Source of the DNA: Bacteroidota bacterium | GTDB lineage: Bacteria > Bacteroidota > Bacteroidia > Palsa-965 | Reading direction: 5' to 3' | Length of the DNA stretch: 64,000 bases | Assembly (NCBI GenBank): GCA_006218065.1 | Contig: VBWE01000002.1 | Location: 177,045-241,044 of the forward strand | In this document: in pieces, positions 1 to 8,814 of the stretch | Numbering within the stretch: position 1 is the stretch's first letter | Layout: each line of letters starts with the position of its first letter | Program-made: the position numbers and the translations under genes | Notes under the pieces: model-generated | Databases searched by the model: none | What the model was told of the DNA's origin: nothing | Seen by the model: the letters and a program-made list of their open reading frames with translations, nothing else

Positions 1-1
1 C

Positions 2-808
2 TGGAGCGCCTGTTCGTTCAATTGCCTGTTTTGTTATATCCGCGGCAGCAAATATGGCACGCAGATGGAGCGGAAACTTTCGGTGAAAACGAATGCGGCG
101 GAATTACTGGACAAACAACTTGCGCTTCGTGCGAAGAAAAATCAATACGGAATCATCGTGCTTTCATCGGCCACCGATCCGTATCTCCGGTTTGAAAAAG
201 AAGAAAAAGGGACGCGCCGCCTGCTCGAAATTATCCTCGAACATCGTTTCCCGGTACATATCATTACACGATCGGATCTCGTGCAGCGCGATTTCGACCT
301 GCTGCAGGAAATTGACCGCACCGCGATTCTGCCGGCCGACCTGGAAGGAAAACTGCACCGGAAAGCAATGGTCACGTTTTCCTTTTCGTCACTTTCGGAT
401 GAAGCCACGCATATTTTTGAACCGGGCGCAACAACCCCGTCGAAACGATTGCTCGCCCTGCAGGCGTCGAAAAAAGCAGGACTATTGTCCGGCGTGAGCC
501 TCATGCCGCTGCTGCCGTGGATCAGCGACACGGCGGAAGAACTGGAAAACAGTTTTCGTGTTTTTGCATCCGTCCCGGTGGATTATATTTTCCCCGCTTC
601 GCTCACCTTATTCGGCGAGGGAAAGAGCGACAGTAAAACGCTCGTGCTGGAAGCGGTGCGAAAACATTATCCGCAGGTAATTAAAAAGTACGAAGACTAT
701 TTTTTACGCGGCAGCGGAGTTCCCGCATACTACCACGAGGCGCTGCAGAAAAAAACGAAATCACTTTGCGAAAAATATAAACTTCGCGACCGGATCATCG
801 ATCTTTGA
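2..808 (+). CDS. Radical SAM protein, SPL / Rv2578c-like family (5' end cut by window)
   Basis: The reading frame is open from base 2, so the start lies outside the window. The first codons give WSACSFNCLFCYIRG, whose CxxxCxxC spacing is the [4Fe-4S]-binding motif of radical SAM enzymes. Further on, HIITRSDLVQRDFDLL matches the conserved strand and helix found in spore-photoproduct-lyase-like proteins of the Rv2578c/PA0069 type, whose substrate is not known. The C-terminal part, with a GEGKSDSK stretch and a YYHEALQKK helix, also fits that group. About 269 residues are visible and the N-terminal ~70 are probably missing. It runs directly into the fructosamine-kinase gene, so the two are probably co-transcribed. 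A later ATG at 65 would exclude the cysteines and is not the real start. Confidence 0.85.
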   Translation, partial: WSACSFNCLFCYIRGSKYGTQMERKLSVKTNAAELLDKQLALRAKKNQYGIIVLSSATDPYLRFEKEEKGTRRLLEIILEHRFPVHIITRSDLVQRDFDLLQEIDRTAILPADLEGKLHRKAMVTFSFSSLSDEATHIFEPGATTPSKRLLALQASKKAGLLSGVSLMPLLPWISDTAEELENSFRVFASVPVDYIFPASLTLFGEGKSDSKTLVLEAVRKHYPQVIKKYEDYFLRGSGVPAYYHEALQKKTKSLCEKYKLRDRIIDL

Positions 809-813
809 AAACT

Positions 814-1689
814 ATGCTGAACAAATCACTTGCGGATGCTGTTGCGCGCATGTTGCGGGAAAAGCAGGGCCGGCCGGCGACAATCACCGGGATCACGTCC
901 GTGGGCGGCGGCAGCATCAACCGGGCCGTGCGACTGGAAACGGACACCGGGTACTTTTTTTTGAAATGGAACGATGCGGAAAAATTTCCGGGGATGTTTG
1001 CCGCGGAAGCGCGCGGGCTTGACCTGCTGGCCAAAACCGGAACGCTTGTTGTGCCGGAAACCATTGGAACAGGAGAGACGGACACAACCGCATTCCTGCT
1101 GCTTGGGTTTCTTGAAAAAAAACAGGCGGGTGAATCCGGCTGGCGCGAAGCCGGTGCGGCGCTCGCCCGGTTGCATAAAAACACGCAGGATCGTTTCGGG
1201 CTGGACCACGATAATTATATCGGCTCGTTGCCGCAGCGCAACCGCATGCACGATAGCTGGACTGATTTTTTTACGGAAGAACGGATCCTTCCGCAGGTAA
1301 AAGCGGCATACGATGATCAGCGGATCGGCGCAGCGCAGGTGAAACAGGCTGAAAATTTATGTGCGCGACTCGGCGAAATTTTCCCGGCGGAAAAGCCCGC
1401 GCTTTTACACGGCGACCTGTGGAACGGAAATTTTATGTTCAGCGCCGAAGGTCCGGCCGTTTTTGATCCCGCGGTGTATTACGGGCATCGCGAAATGGAT
1501 TTAGCCATGACGGAACTTTTCGGCGGTTTTGATGCGGCTTTTTATGAAGGGTATGACGAAGCGTTTCCGCTGGAAAAAAACAGGCGCAAACGTATCGGCT
1601 GCTGCAACCTGTATCCTTTGCTGGTACATGTCAACCTTTTCGGCGGCAGGTATGTGCAGGATGTGAAAAGTATCCTGGCGCATTTTTGA
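814..1689 (+). CDS. Fructosamine kinase family protein
   Basis: This is a small-molecule kinase of the fructosamine/ketosamine-3-kinase family, which phosphorylates sugar adducts on amines and so helps remove glycation damage in the cytoplasm. The glycine loop VGGGSINRA, the lysine in FFLKWN and the catalytic LLHGDLWNGNF near residue 200 are all present. So is the family signature DPAVYYGHREMDLAMTELFGGF, which lies between about 218 and 240. Length (291 aa) is usual for the family. I chose ATG 814. An in-frame TTG at 805 overlaps the upstream stop as TTGA and could be the start instead, which would couple its translation to the radical SAM gene. Confidence 0.93.
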   Translation: MLNKSLADAVARMLREKQGRPATITGITSVGGGSINRAVRLETDTGYFFLKWNDAEKFPGMFAAEARGLDLLAKTGTLVVPETIGTGETDTTAFLLLGFLEKKQAGESGWREAGAALARLHKNTQDRFGLDHDNYIGSLPQRNRMHDSWTDFFTEERILPQVKAAYDDQRIGAAQVKQAENLCARLGEIFPAEKPALLHGDLWNGNFMFSAEGPAVFDPAVYYGHREMDLAMTELFGGFDAAFYEGYDEAFPLEKNRRKRIGCCNLYPLLVHVNLFGGRYVQDVKSILAHF

Positions 1690-1693
1690 AAAA

Positions 1694-3766
1694 TCAGGTC
1701 CGCAGCCCGATGATCAGCACATCGTCCACCTGCTCGAGGTTTCCGCGCCAGTTTTCGAATACTTCTTCGAGTTGTTTCTTTTGTTGTTCCACGGGCAAAC
1801 CCGATACCGACAGGAGCAATTCGTACAGCTGCTTGTATTTGAATTTTTTCCCTTTCGGACCGCCGAACTGGTCGGCAAAACCATCCGTGAACAGGTAAAG
1901 CATATCGCCTTTTTCGGTATCCACAGTGTACCGGCTGAAGGAATGGGTGTGGATGCCTTTGCCCACCGGCATTTTATCGGCAGGAAGTTCCTGTATCGCG
2001 CCTGTTTTTTTAATCAGCAAAGGGGCATTATAGGCGGCCGCATACGAAATTTGACGGCTGCTGCTGTCGATACTGCACAAAACACCATCCATGCCGTCGC
2101 TCGCGCCGTCTTTCGAAACACTGTCCAGCAAACGTTTGCGTACATGATCCAGTATTTCGCCCGTGCTGCCGATATTTTTTTCGGTGATAGCTTCGTTCAG
2201 GAAAGAAATATTGAGCAGCGACATGAATGCGCCGGGAACACCATGCCCGGTACTGTCGCAAACCGCGAGATAAAATTTTCCGCCCTGCCTGGTAGCCCAG
2301 TAAAAATCGCCGCTTACGATATCTTTCGGCCTGAACAGCACGAAATACTCGTCCAGTTGTTCTTTCAGTAAAGCATCATGTGCAAGCAGGGTATATTGAA
2401 TCCGGCGGGCATAGTTGATCGAGTCCAGTATCTCGCGGTTTTTTTCTTCCACGATATGTTTCTGCACTTCCATTTCCTGTTTCTGTGCGCTGATGATCGT
2501 ATTCGAGCGTTGTTTCTGCCGGTAGCCGGCGAAAATGGTAATGGCCAGCAATAGCAGCAGGGCTAACCCGGCGATCAGGGCGTTACGCACCAGCCGTTGC
2601 CGTTTCGCTTCTTCTTCCGTTTTCAACTGTTCTTCTTTTTGTTTCTGATCGAACTGGTACCGGAGATCCTTCGCGGTAAGTTCTTTCGTGTTTTTTTCGC
2701 TGAGAATACTGTCTTTGGATTCCGTGTACCCGAGGTGATAATCAATAGCCTGTTTATAATCGCCCCGGGCCATACTGGCTTCATAGAGACACCAGTAACA
2801 CTGCTGTTGTTCATAAACGGCATCGGCCGCTTTGGCCAGTTCCAGTCCGCGTGTGCACCAGGCTATAGCCGAATCGTTTTGCCCGCGCGTATTGGCCAGC
2901 GCTCCGAGATTGGAAAGAGAAACGGATACGCCCTGCTGATCATCAAATGATTCATTCAATGCGAGCGCTTCGCGGAAAGCTTTTTCTCCTTCATCGGTTC
3001 TGTTCAGGCCGAGCAAAGCCGATCCTTTATTGTTGAGCAGCGGGGCCAGGTGATACACATCATTCAGTTCGCGCGCAACGGCAATTGCACTGTCGAGAAA
3101 TACCAACCCTTCCCGGTGTTTGCCCATGCTGTTGAGTATTTCACCCAGGTTCCCCCAGGAAGAAAGAAGATCTTCCCGGTCGCCCAGCCGCCGCCGGATG
3201 GCCAGCGCTTTTTCACAATAATCCAGTGCATTTTTCCAGTCGTTCTGACCGAAATAAATCATGCAGATGTTATTGTATCCTTTCGCCACCACATCGGCAT
3301 CCGTTTTTTTTGGAGCCATATCGATGCCCTTCAGGTACATCTCAATGGCGCGCGACGGCTCGGAACGGATGTTGTAAACATTTCCGAAATTAATGTACAG
3401 CGTGGCCATGCCGGAACTGTCTTTTAAAATCCTGCGGATAACAAAAGCCTGTTCAAGATAACCGAGCGATTCGTCCGTCCTCCCGGTCATTCCTTTCATC
3501 GCTGCAAGATCGCCGAGTATCTGTGCTTCTTCTTTCCGTAGTTTTTTGCTGCGTACGAATGCCAGTCCTTCTTTTGCAACGGCTTCCGCTTTCACAGGAT
3601 CTTTCCTCCAGGAAAGCGTAAACAACTTCCGGTACACATTCGCCTTATCGGTGTCGGGCATGCTCGTTTTCAATTGCGCGCGGAGCGAATCGGCTTTACT
3701 GTTTTGCGCGGGGAGCAATGGTGCGAAAAAAAGAAATAACAAGAGAAACGTACGGGTCGGGTTCAT
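1694..3766 (-). CDS. TPR sensor with SpoIIE-type protein phosphatase domain
   Basis: Signal peptide (residues 1-20, ending LLPAQ). Then comes an all-helical tetratricopeptide region (about 40-345), a charged coiled coil (365-392), one membrane helix (393-414), a second coiled coil (415-450) and a SpoIIE/PP2C phosphatase domain (about 475-690). The phosphatase motifs are intact: FRPKDIVSGDFYW, DSTGHGVPGAFMS with metal-binding D504, LFTDGFADQFGG and the terminal QVDDVLIIGLR. The likely layout is a periplasmic TPR sensor that controls a cytoplasmic serine/threonine phosphatase. Proteins with this order are common in Bacteroidota, and their targets are mostly unknown. It converges on the fructosamine-kinase gene with a four-base gap, and no anti-sigma or STAS partner lies next to it. 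Confidence 0.9.
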   Translation of the reverse strand: MNPTRTFLLLFLFFAPLLPAQNSKADSLRAQLKTSMPDTDKANVYRKLFTLSWRKDPVKAEAVAKEGLAFVRSKKLRKEEAQILGDLAAMKGMTGRTDESLGYLEQAFVIRRILKDSSGMATLYINFGNVYNIRSEPSRAIEMYLKGIDMAPKKTDADVVAKGYNNICMIYFGQNDWKNALDYCEKALAIRRRLGDREDLLSSWGNLGEILNSMGKHREGLVFLDSAIAVARELNDVYHLAPLLNNKGSALLGLNRTDEGEKAFREALALNESFDDQQGVSVSLSNLGALANTRGQNDSAIAWCTRGLELAKAADAVYEQQQCYWCLYEASMARGDYKQAIDYHLGYTESKDSILSEKNTKELTAKDLRYQFDQKQKEEQLKTEEEAKRQRLVRNALIAGLALLLLLAITIFAGYRQKQRSNTIISAQKQEMEVQKHIVEEKNREILDSINYARRIQYTLLAHDALLKEQLDEYFVLFRPKDIVSGDFYWATRQGGKFYLAVCDSTGHGVPGAFMSLLNISFLNEAITEKNIGSTGEILDHVRKRLLDSVSKDGASDGMDGVLCSIDSSSRQISYAAAYNAPLLIKKTGAIQELPADKMPVGKGIHTHSFSRYTVDTEKGDMLYLFTDGFADQFGGPKGKKFKYKQLYELLLSVSGLPVEQQKKQLEEVFENWRGNLEQVDDVLIIGLRT

Positions 3767-3984
3767 GCTCCTAAAATAAGAAGGAAACCGGTAACAGGTT
3801 CTAAATTGGAATGATGCAGCCCGCTCCCCGGCGCCTTTTTACTTTTTCCGGCTCCTGTTTTCATTGATTTTCGGAAACCTGGCGACAACCCCGGCGCGGA
3901 CCGATGGCCGGCACAAAACATAACGTGTGTTAAAAAACAAGGATCAGGCAGGGCCGCCGCCTTTTTGTTTTTTAAATTGACACA

Positions 3985-4419
3985 ATGAAAACCCCGAGGA
4001 AAACTTTGCCGGCGCTTTTCCTGTACAGCGTACTTCCTTTATTTGCGGGAGGAATGCTCTACGTTTTGTACCGGCCGCTCACGCTCCGTTTTTTTGCGTG
4101 TATACAAAATACCGCTGCGGAAAATTTTCTCCTGGATCTGCGCGAAACGGCCGGCGGAATATCTTTTCCCGGCTGGATAATTTATAATCTTCCCTGTGGA
4201 TTATGGCTCTTCGCTTTTGTAAATGCTTTGTTCCTGTTTCGCGCATCGCGATCTGTCATCATGCTGGCTGTTGCGTTTCCGCTGCTTTCGGAATTGGCGC
4301 AGGCGACCGGCTGGCTCAGCGGTACTTTTGATATCCTCGACCTGCTGGCGTACTCTGCAGGAGCGGGATGCGGATTATTCCTGTTCCGGCGAAAACAGTT
4401 TAACCTGCAACCCGCATGA
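3985..4419 (+). CDS. VanZ-like small membrane protein
   Basis: 144 residues with about four membrane helices. The C-terminal part, FPLLSELAQATGWLSGTFDILDLLAYSAG, has the SExxQ...GR/T..DxxDxxxNxxG pattern of VanZ-family proteins. VanZ itself gives low-level teicoplanin resistance, but most members have no known role, so no function is claimed. The start is clear: ATG 3985 follows an A/T-rich stretch. Its last four bases (ATGA, 4416-4419) overlap the start of the next gene, which is good evidence for an operon. The 218-bp spacer upstream, shared with the divergent phosphatase gene, should hold both promoters, but I see no strong consensus box there. Confidence 0.7.
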   Translation: MKTPRKTLPALFLYSVLPLFAGGMLYVLYRPLTLRFFACIQNTAAENFLLDLRETAGGISFPGWIIYNLPCGLWLFAFVNALFLFRASRSVIMLAVAFPLLSELAQATGWLSGTFDILDLLAYSAGAGCGLFLFRRKQFNLQPA

Positions 4420-4817
4420 AAAAGAAAATCCCGGTGATTATTGTTTTTGCCTTTTTCACCTGGCTGGGCTGGGCCTGCGGAATAGGCGATGCATTTGTGA
4501 CAGAAGAAATCGAGAGCATTGAAAATCCCCGCGACCGGGCCTGGGCCTGGAGGGTGGAATGGTTTTACCAGGAAAAAGGAAGACACCCGACGAAAGCGGA
4601 AGCGGACAGCATGCGGCGTGAATTCGATGCGTCATGGCCCGACAGCAGCAAAACAGGAGAGGTAAAACCCGGGAAGAAAAAGTCGCAGAAAAAGAAAAAT
4701 CCCGATACGGCAAATTCAAAACCCGACACAGCTTTTACGCCACCTGTTCCGCCGCCGGATATTGTTCCTCCACCGGAAGTTGTTCCGCAGCCTGCCGATA
4801 CAAACCTGGAAGAATGA
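4416..4817 (+). CDS. Small exported protein with proline-rich tail, function unknown
   Basis: 133 residues. It has an N-terminal hydrophobic segment (about 5-22, ending LGWACG) that could be a signal peptide or anchor; the cysteine is not in a clean lipobox. A charged middle follows (RDRAWAWRVEWFYQEKGRHPTKAEADSMRREFD), then a lysine-rich stretch and a proline-rich tail with repeated PPP/PPE units (about 108-130). Tails like this often cross or contact the cell wall. It starts inside the stop of the VanZ-like gene (ATGA overlap), so the two are translationally coupled. I do not recognise a family. Confidence 0.6.
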   Translation: MKKKIPVIIVFAFFTWLGWACGIGDAFVTEEIESIENPRDRAWAWRVEWFYQEKGRHPTKAEADSMRREFDASWPDSSKTGEVKPGKKKSQKKKNPDTANSKPDTAFTPPVPPPDIVPPPEVVPQPADTNLEE

Positions 4818-4871
4818 AGTACGCGCAGCAAATTTCCGCCGGGTTGGTGGTCTTGCCCGCAGAATTCCCGC

Positions 4872-4903
4872 TTTGCGAAAATCACCTGCGCTGCCTACCT
4901 TCG
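4872..4903 (+). promoter_or_regulatory. Promoter for the RidA gene
   Basis: TTTG at 4872-4875, a 20-base spacer and TACCTTCG at 4896-4903. This fits the Bacteroidota primary-sigma consensus (TTTG, 19-21 bases, TAnnTTTG) with one mismatch. The ATG follows five bases later, so the leader would be almost absent. Confidence 0.6.
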
Positions 4904-4907
4904 CAGC

Positions 4908-5327
4908 ATGTCAGAACAATCCATTAACTCTTCCAAAGCGCCCGAACCGGTTGGTTTGTATCCGCACGCACGCCGTGTCGGCAATCTTTTATTTCTATCC
5001 GGCGTGGGACCACGGGAACGCGGAACGAAAAAAATTCCCGGCGTGGAACTGGACGAAAACGGAAATATTACTTCGTATGATATCGCCGTGCAGTGCCGCT
5101 CCGTTTTCCAGAACGTGCGTTATATACTGGAAGAGTCCGGGAGCAACTGGAATAAAATTGTGGACGTAACCGTTTTTCTCACGAACATGAAAGACGATTT
5201 TCCCGTGTACAATAAACTCTGGGCCGAATATTTCGCGGAAAATCCGCCCTGCCGCACCACGCTCGAAATCAATTGCCTGCCCACGCCCATCGCCATCGAG
5301 CTGAAAGTGATTGCCACGATCGACTGA
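4908..5327 (+). CDS. RidA/YjgF family deaminase
   Basis: 139 residues of the RidA/YjgF/YER057c fold. The family pattern is visible in order: LLFLSGVGPRERGT, QCRSVFQNVRYILEESG, VDVTVFLTNMKDDFPVYNKLWAEYF, and the C-terminal PPCRTTLEINCLP with the arginine that binds the carboxylate of the substrate. RidA proteins hydrolyse reactive enamine/imine intermediates made by PLP enzymes. The SGVGPR stretch is also typical of 2-aminomuconate-deaminase-like members, so that role is an alternative, but no kynurenine-pathway gene lies nearby. The gene has its own promoter and converges with the next gene without any gap. Confidence 0.9.
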   Translation: MSEQSINSSKAPEPVGLYPHARRVGNLLFLSGVGPRERGTKKIPGVELDENGNITSYDIAVQCRSVFQNVRYILEESGSNWNKIVDVTVFLTNMKDDFPVYNKLWAEYFAENPPCRTTLEINCLPTPIAIELKVIATID

Positions 5328-6791
5328 TCAGCCCGGGTTTTTCAGCCGGATCACGTGTATGCTTCCGAAAGTTCCGACGGTTTCGCCGAGGAACGGTTTG
5401 ATTTTTTCATCCGACTCGATCTTTCGCGAATCACTGTAGAGATACTGCGCTCCTTTGCCAAGAAGATCGTTCAGCCTTTCCGGCGTTAAATTATCGTCGA
5501 AAAAATTCCAGCCTTTTTTCCCGGTATAATAGAAACCGATATTCGCCGACATGTCGTTCCCGATGATGATTCTCGCGTCCGGCGGAACAGCCGACCGCAA
5601 TTGCGTTTTATAAGTCAGCAGGTCGGCGTTAAACCCGGGATCTTTTTCATCCCAGCGGGAATCGCAGCGGAGGAAAGCAGCCAGCGGCAGGATGACGAGC
5701 AGGATCAGCGTAACGATTTTCGATAAGCCGCCGGCATGGAACATACGCAGGGCGCCGAAACTCACCGCGAGGAAAAGTAATGGCAGGAACGGCATCAGGT
5801 AATAATCATGCACCAGCGTGATCGCGTTCAGTTCGAAGAAATAATACAACAGTACGCCGGCCAGCCAGCACAGGAGCGCGGCGGCATATTTGTGCCGGAA
5901 TAATTTTTTCCTGAAAAAAAGAAAAACCGCCAGCACGAAAAATAAAACTGAGCCGTAGTTCAGCAGGAATTCCGGCAGGGTGGAGATGAGGTTCCCGAAA
6001 AGAATGTCGAAAATGGCCGAAGCGTTTAACGTATTGCCGAGCATCCCGCTGGTAACCATATTGTTTTTCCCCCCGCCGATCACCTGCAGGTACCAGGCCC
6101 CGCCCAGGGCGAGCCCGGCGATTATTACCAGCGAAGTGACAAGGAAAGATTTGCCGGACAGTTTTTTCTCCCGCAGTTTTTTCCACAGCCATCCGCCGAA
6201 CAACGCGAAATAAACCAGGAACGGAAGTTTGCAAAGCATACCCAGTGTGAGCAAAAAAACGCAGCCCGTCAGTGTTTGTATTTTTTCATCTTTCATCCAG
6301 GTGAAAAAATACGCCGCGCCCCAGGTCGAAAAACACAAAGCGAGATTATCCGGCAGCGGGTTGACCGTGTAATAATAGAACAGCGGAGAAAAGCAAAGCG
6401 TCCAGGCGGCAAGCGGGGCGGCCTTTTTCCGGTCGAATACTTCCCGCGCCAGTTTGCCCATACCCGCGAGCGTAAGCAGCCCGACCAGGAAAACAAATAT
6501 GCGCGTCAGCCAGAGCGCGTCGCCGCATACGCGGTGCAGCCCGGCGGCCAGCCACTGGAAAAGCGGGAATTCCATGCGGAGAATATCGGTTCCTTCCTGC
6601 AGCGAATTCACCCGCGGATTCAGGATATTGAAATCATCCTGCGCAAAATGCACGATGTTCAGTTGCGTCTGCGTTTGCCGCCAGGCATGCGGCCCGACCA
6701 GTTCCATGTTGAAAATACGGGCATGCAGCAGGGCGCTTACCACGGCTGTGAACAGGAGAAAATAAAAAAAACGGGTTCGTAAAACCGGCAT
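5328..6791 (-). CDS. GT-C type membrane glycosyltransferase (GT39/ArnT-like)
   Basis: About 487 residues and roughly 11 membrane helices. The first periplasmic loop has the MELVGPHAWRQTQT segment that Bacteroidota GT39/ArnT-like enzymes share. These use a polyprenyl-phosphate sugar donor and transfer the sugar on the outer face of the inner membrane. PLPDNLALCF at about 150 is a second typical loop. The C-terminal 100 residues form a soluble domain. I chose ATG 6791 (MPVLRTRFF), directly before the first helix. An ATG at 6908 is in frame but would add 39 unlikely residues that run through an intergenic inverted repeat. Acceptor unknown. It diverges from another polytopic protein at 6968 that may act in the same pathway. 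Confidence 0.75.
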   Translation of the reverse strand: MPVLRTRFFYFLLFTAVVSALLHARIFNMELVGPHAWRQTQTQLNIVHFAQDDFNILNPRVNSLQEGTDILRMEFPLFQWLAAGLHRVCGDALWLTRIFVFLVGLLTLAGMGKLAREVFDRKKAAPLAAWTLCFSPLFYYYTVNPLPDNLALCFSTWGAAYFFTWMKDEKIQTLTGCVFLLTLGMLCKLPFLVYFALFGGWLWKKLREKKLSGKSFLVTSLVIIAGLALGGAWYLQVIGGGKNNMVTSGMLGNTLNASAIFDILFGNLISTLPEFLLNYGSVLFFVLAVFLFFRKKLFRHKYAAALLCWLAGVLLYYFFELNAITLVHDYYLMPFLPLLFLAVSFGALRMFHAGGLSKIVTLILLVILPLAAFLRCDSRWDEKDPGFNADLLTYKTQLRSAVPPDARIIIGNDMSANIGFYYTGKKGWNFFDDNLTPERLNDLLGKGAQYLYSDSRKIESDEKIKPFLGETVGTFGSIHVIRLKNPG

Positions 6792-6843
6792 GAAAAGCGA
6801 AGGTACTGAGAAACTGTTTGGAGTATGCGCCGATATGAAAATG

Positions 6844-6926
6844 TCAAATGCAAAACGCCAAATGTAAAATTTCAAAGGGATGGCCGGGTTCACTGTATCA
6901 TTTTGCATTTGGGGTTTTGCATTTGA
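6844..6926. repeat. Long intergenic inverted repeat made of CAAATG-like words
   Basis: Arms at 6845-6870 and 6900-6925 pair with 24 of 26 matches around a 29-base loop. Each arm is itself built from repeated near-copies of CAAATGCAAAA. It sits between two divergent membrane-protein genes, partly under the -35 region of the right-hand one. See the findings for the wider family. Confidence 0.85.
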
Positions 6927-6954
6927 AATGGAATGCCCGAAAGAACTACTCCAC

Positions 6955-6962
6955 TATCTTTG
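6955..6962 (+). promoter_or_regulatory. -7 promoter box of the 6968 gene
   Basis: TATCTTTG, a perfect TAnnTTTG box, five bases before ATG 6968. No TTTG lies at the usual 19-21 base distance; the nearest is at 6922-6925. It supports ATG 6968 over the ATG at 6848. Confidence 0.5.
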
Positions 6963-6967
6963 AGCGG

Positions 6968-8536
6968 ATGCAGTCACTTCAGCGCAAGCCGTTTTTTATA
7001 CGTTACGAGCCGGTTATTTTCCTGGCCCTGCTGCTGGCGTACCTGTTGCCGGTTCTCGGGTTTCGTTATTTCCCTACGCTCGACGGACCCGTGCACCTTT
7101 ATAATGCGAACATCATCGGCAAACTGCTCGGCGGCGATCCGCACTACGCGCCGTTTTTCGAACTGAGCCTGTACCCGGAACCGAATATGCTCGGGCATTT
7201 CCTGCTTGGTTTTTTCAACACGTTTTTACCGGCCTGGCTGGCGGAAAAGATCGTGCTTGTTTTGTACGCTGCCGGCATGGCTTTTTCGTTCCGGATGCTG
7301 GTGCGGAAAATCAAGCCCGATGCGCTTTTCGTGGATTATCTCGTTTTTCCGTTCATCTATTCGTTTACGTTCTGCATCGGTTTTTTCAATTTCTGCCTCA
7401 GTGTTCCCCTGTGCTTTTTCAGCCTGTATGCCTGGCTGAATTACCGCGAACAACCTGGTATGCTGCGCGGGCTGGGTTTATCCGTTTTGCTCCTGCTCAC
7501 GTATTTCGCGCATGCCAGCGGATTTTTTATGACGCTGCTGGTTGCCGGGATCGTGATCAGCGCGGAATTTTTCCGCGACATTTTCCGGAAAACGCCGGGG
7601 GCATTTCTCCGCGGATTTTTGCGGAACGGAATACTGCTCACGCTTGCAGCTATCCCGGCCATTTGTTTCACCATTTCGTTCCTGCTTCGCCATGGGGAAG
7701 AAAGCAGCGGTGCAAAAAGAGAAACCGCCGAACTGCTCGAATGGCTTTTCCGTGCAGGTCCGCTGGTCACGCTTTTCGAACCGGAAGAAACGCCTTTCAG
7801 TTACACCGTTGCCGTGATACTCGGTTTGCTCCTGCTCGCCGCGATTTTTTTCTCGTTTCGCCGCAAACCGGGAAGAAACGCAAGCGGTTTGTCTGCGGCA
7901 GCGATTGTTACACTCGCATTATATTTCCTGCTTCCCGATGAAATGGCTTCGGGCGGTTATGTTTCGGTGCGGCTACTGCTCTTCTTTTATTTGCTGCTTA
8001 TCCTGTGGATGGCTGTGCAGCCCCTGCCCCGGTACATTGCAGCGATTGCGGTAACGCTTGTCCTCGGCGTTAATTTTTTCCACCTGCACTATCATTATAA
8101 AGTGGCGGGCAGGATGAGCGGCGAAGCGGAGGTTTTTACTGCAGCAGCGCAGCACATTCCTGCAGGATCGACCGTTTTGCCGCTGAATTATTCCCTCGAC
8201 TGGCTGCACAGCAATTTCGCTTCGTACATGGCCGCCGACAAAGCGATCATCGTACTGGATAATTACGAAGCCGTCAAGCCGCATTTTTTCACGCGCTGGA
8301 CAAAACAGGGCTGGCCGTACGATATCGGCAATTATTATGACAGCCATACGCCCTGTGTGAACCTCGAAGCGTACAAAAAAACATCGGGACGTAACGTGGA
8401 TTTCGTGGCGCTCTGGCACTGGAACGAAACGATGACCGATTCCTGCACGATGGATTTGCGCCGCCAGCTGGGCAGTCTTTATATGCCGGTTTTTACTTCG
8501 GATGACAAGATGCTGCGGCTGTTTAGACGTAAGTAA
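6968..8536 (+). CDS. Polytopic membrane protein, probably GT-C superfamily
   Basis: 522 residues. About ten hydrophobic helices are followed by a soluble C-terminal domain of about 130 residues. The first periplasmic loop has FPTLDGPVHLYNANII; an acidic DGPxHL motif at this place is usual for GT-C-like membrane proteins of Bacteroidota, but no family can be named with certainty. The soluble part (from about 390) has HIPAGSTVLPLNYS and LVSL-like segments reminiscent of the C-terminal domain of such transferases. ATG 6968 is preferred because the perfect -7 box lies just in front of it and because residues from an ATG at 6848 would be encoded by an intergenic repeat. Confidence 0.6.
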   Translation: MQSLQRKPFFIRYEPVIFLALLLAYLLPVLGFRYFPTLDGPVHLYNANIIGKLLGGDPHYAPFFELSLYPEPNMLGHFLLGFFNTFLPAWLAEKIVLVLYAAGMAFSFRMLVRKIKPDALFVDYLVFPFIYSFTFCIGFFNFCLSVPLCFFSLYAWLNYREQPGMLRGLGLSVLLLLTYFAHASGFFMTLLVAGIVISAEFFRDIFRKTPGAFLRGFLRNGILLTLAAIPAICFTISFLLRHGEESSGAKRETAELLEWLFRAGPLVTLFEPEETPFSYTVAVILGLLLLAAIFFSFRRKPGRNASGLSAAAIVTLALYFLLPDEMASGGYVSVRLLLFFYLLLILWMAVQPLPRYIAAIAVTLVLGVNFFHLHYHYKVAGRMSGEAEVFTAAAQHIPAGSTVLPLNYSLDWLHSNFASYMAADKAIIVLDNYEAVKPHFFTRWTKQGWPYDIGNYYDSHTPCVNLEAYKKTSGRNVDFVALWHWNETMTDSCTMDLRRQLGSLYMPVFTSDDKMLRLFRRK

Positions 8537-8588
8537 AACCGACATTTTCCCATGGGATAAGTTTATTCCTCCCGTCATCGGAAGCCTG

Positions 8589-8628
8589 GCCGCAGATTGT
8601 CGCAAATCAATCTGCGTAAATCTGCGGC
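8589..8628. repeat. CGCAGATT-type palindromic repeat, copy 1
   Basis: GCCGCAGATT (8589-8598) pairs perfectly with AATCTGCGGC (8619-8628), with a further AATCTGCG word inside. A second copy with the same ends lies at 47250-47307. It lies between the end of a membrane-protein gene and the sdh promoter and may act as a transcription stop for the first. Confidence 0.75.
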
Positions 8629-8698
8629 TGAAATAAACGACAATTATCCGCCATTTATGCCCTCTTGCTTAGAACTGCTCTAAATTAGCCTGTGCTTA

Positions 8699-8730
8699 TT
8701 TGGCAAAAGCCCCCCTGCTTGTTACATTTG
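8699..8730 (+). promoter_or_regulatory. Promoter of the sdhCAB operon
   Basis: TTTG at 8699-8702, exactly 20 bases, then TACATTTG at 8723-8730: a perfect match to the Bacteroidota housekeeping promoter. It leaves an unusually long leader of about 80 bases before sdhC, unlike most promoters in this window. Confidence 0.8.
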
Positions 8731-8814
8731 CCTTCGTAAAAATAAAACATTCGCAGCCGGCTGTTTGTTCTTTTCGCGGGCTGAAAACGGATTTCGGAAA
8801 ATATACTTCCTGTT

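Noticed and set aside
6791-6908. Longer start (6908) for the glycosyltransferase, and ATG 6848 for the divergent gene
   Set aside because: Both extra stretches would be translated from the two strands of the same inverted repeat, and a perfect -7 box lies before ATG 6968.
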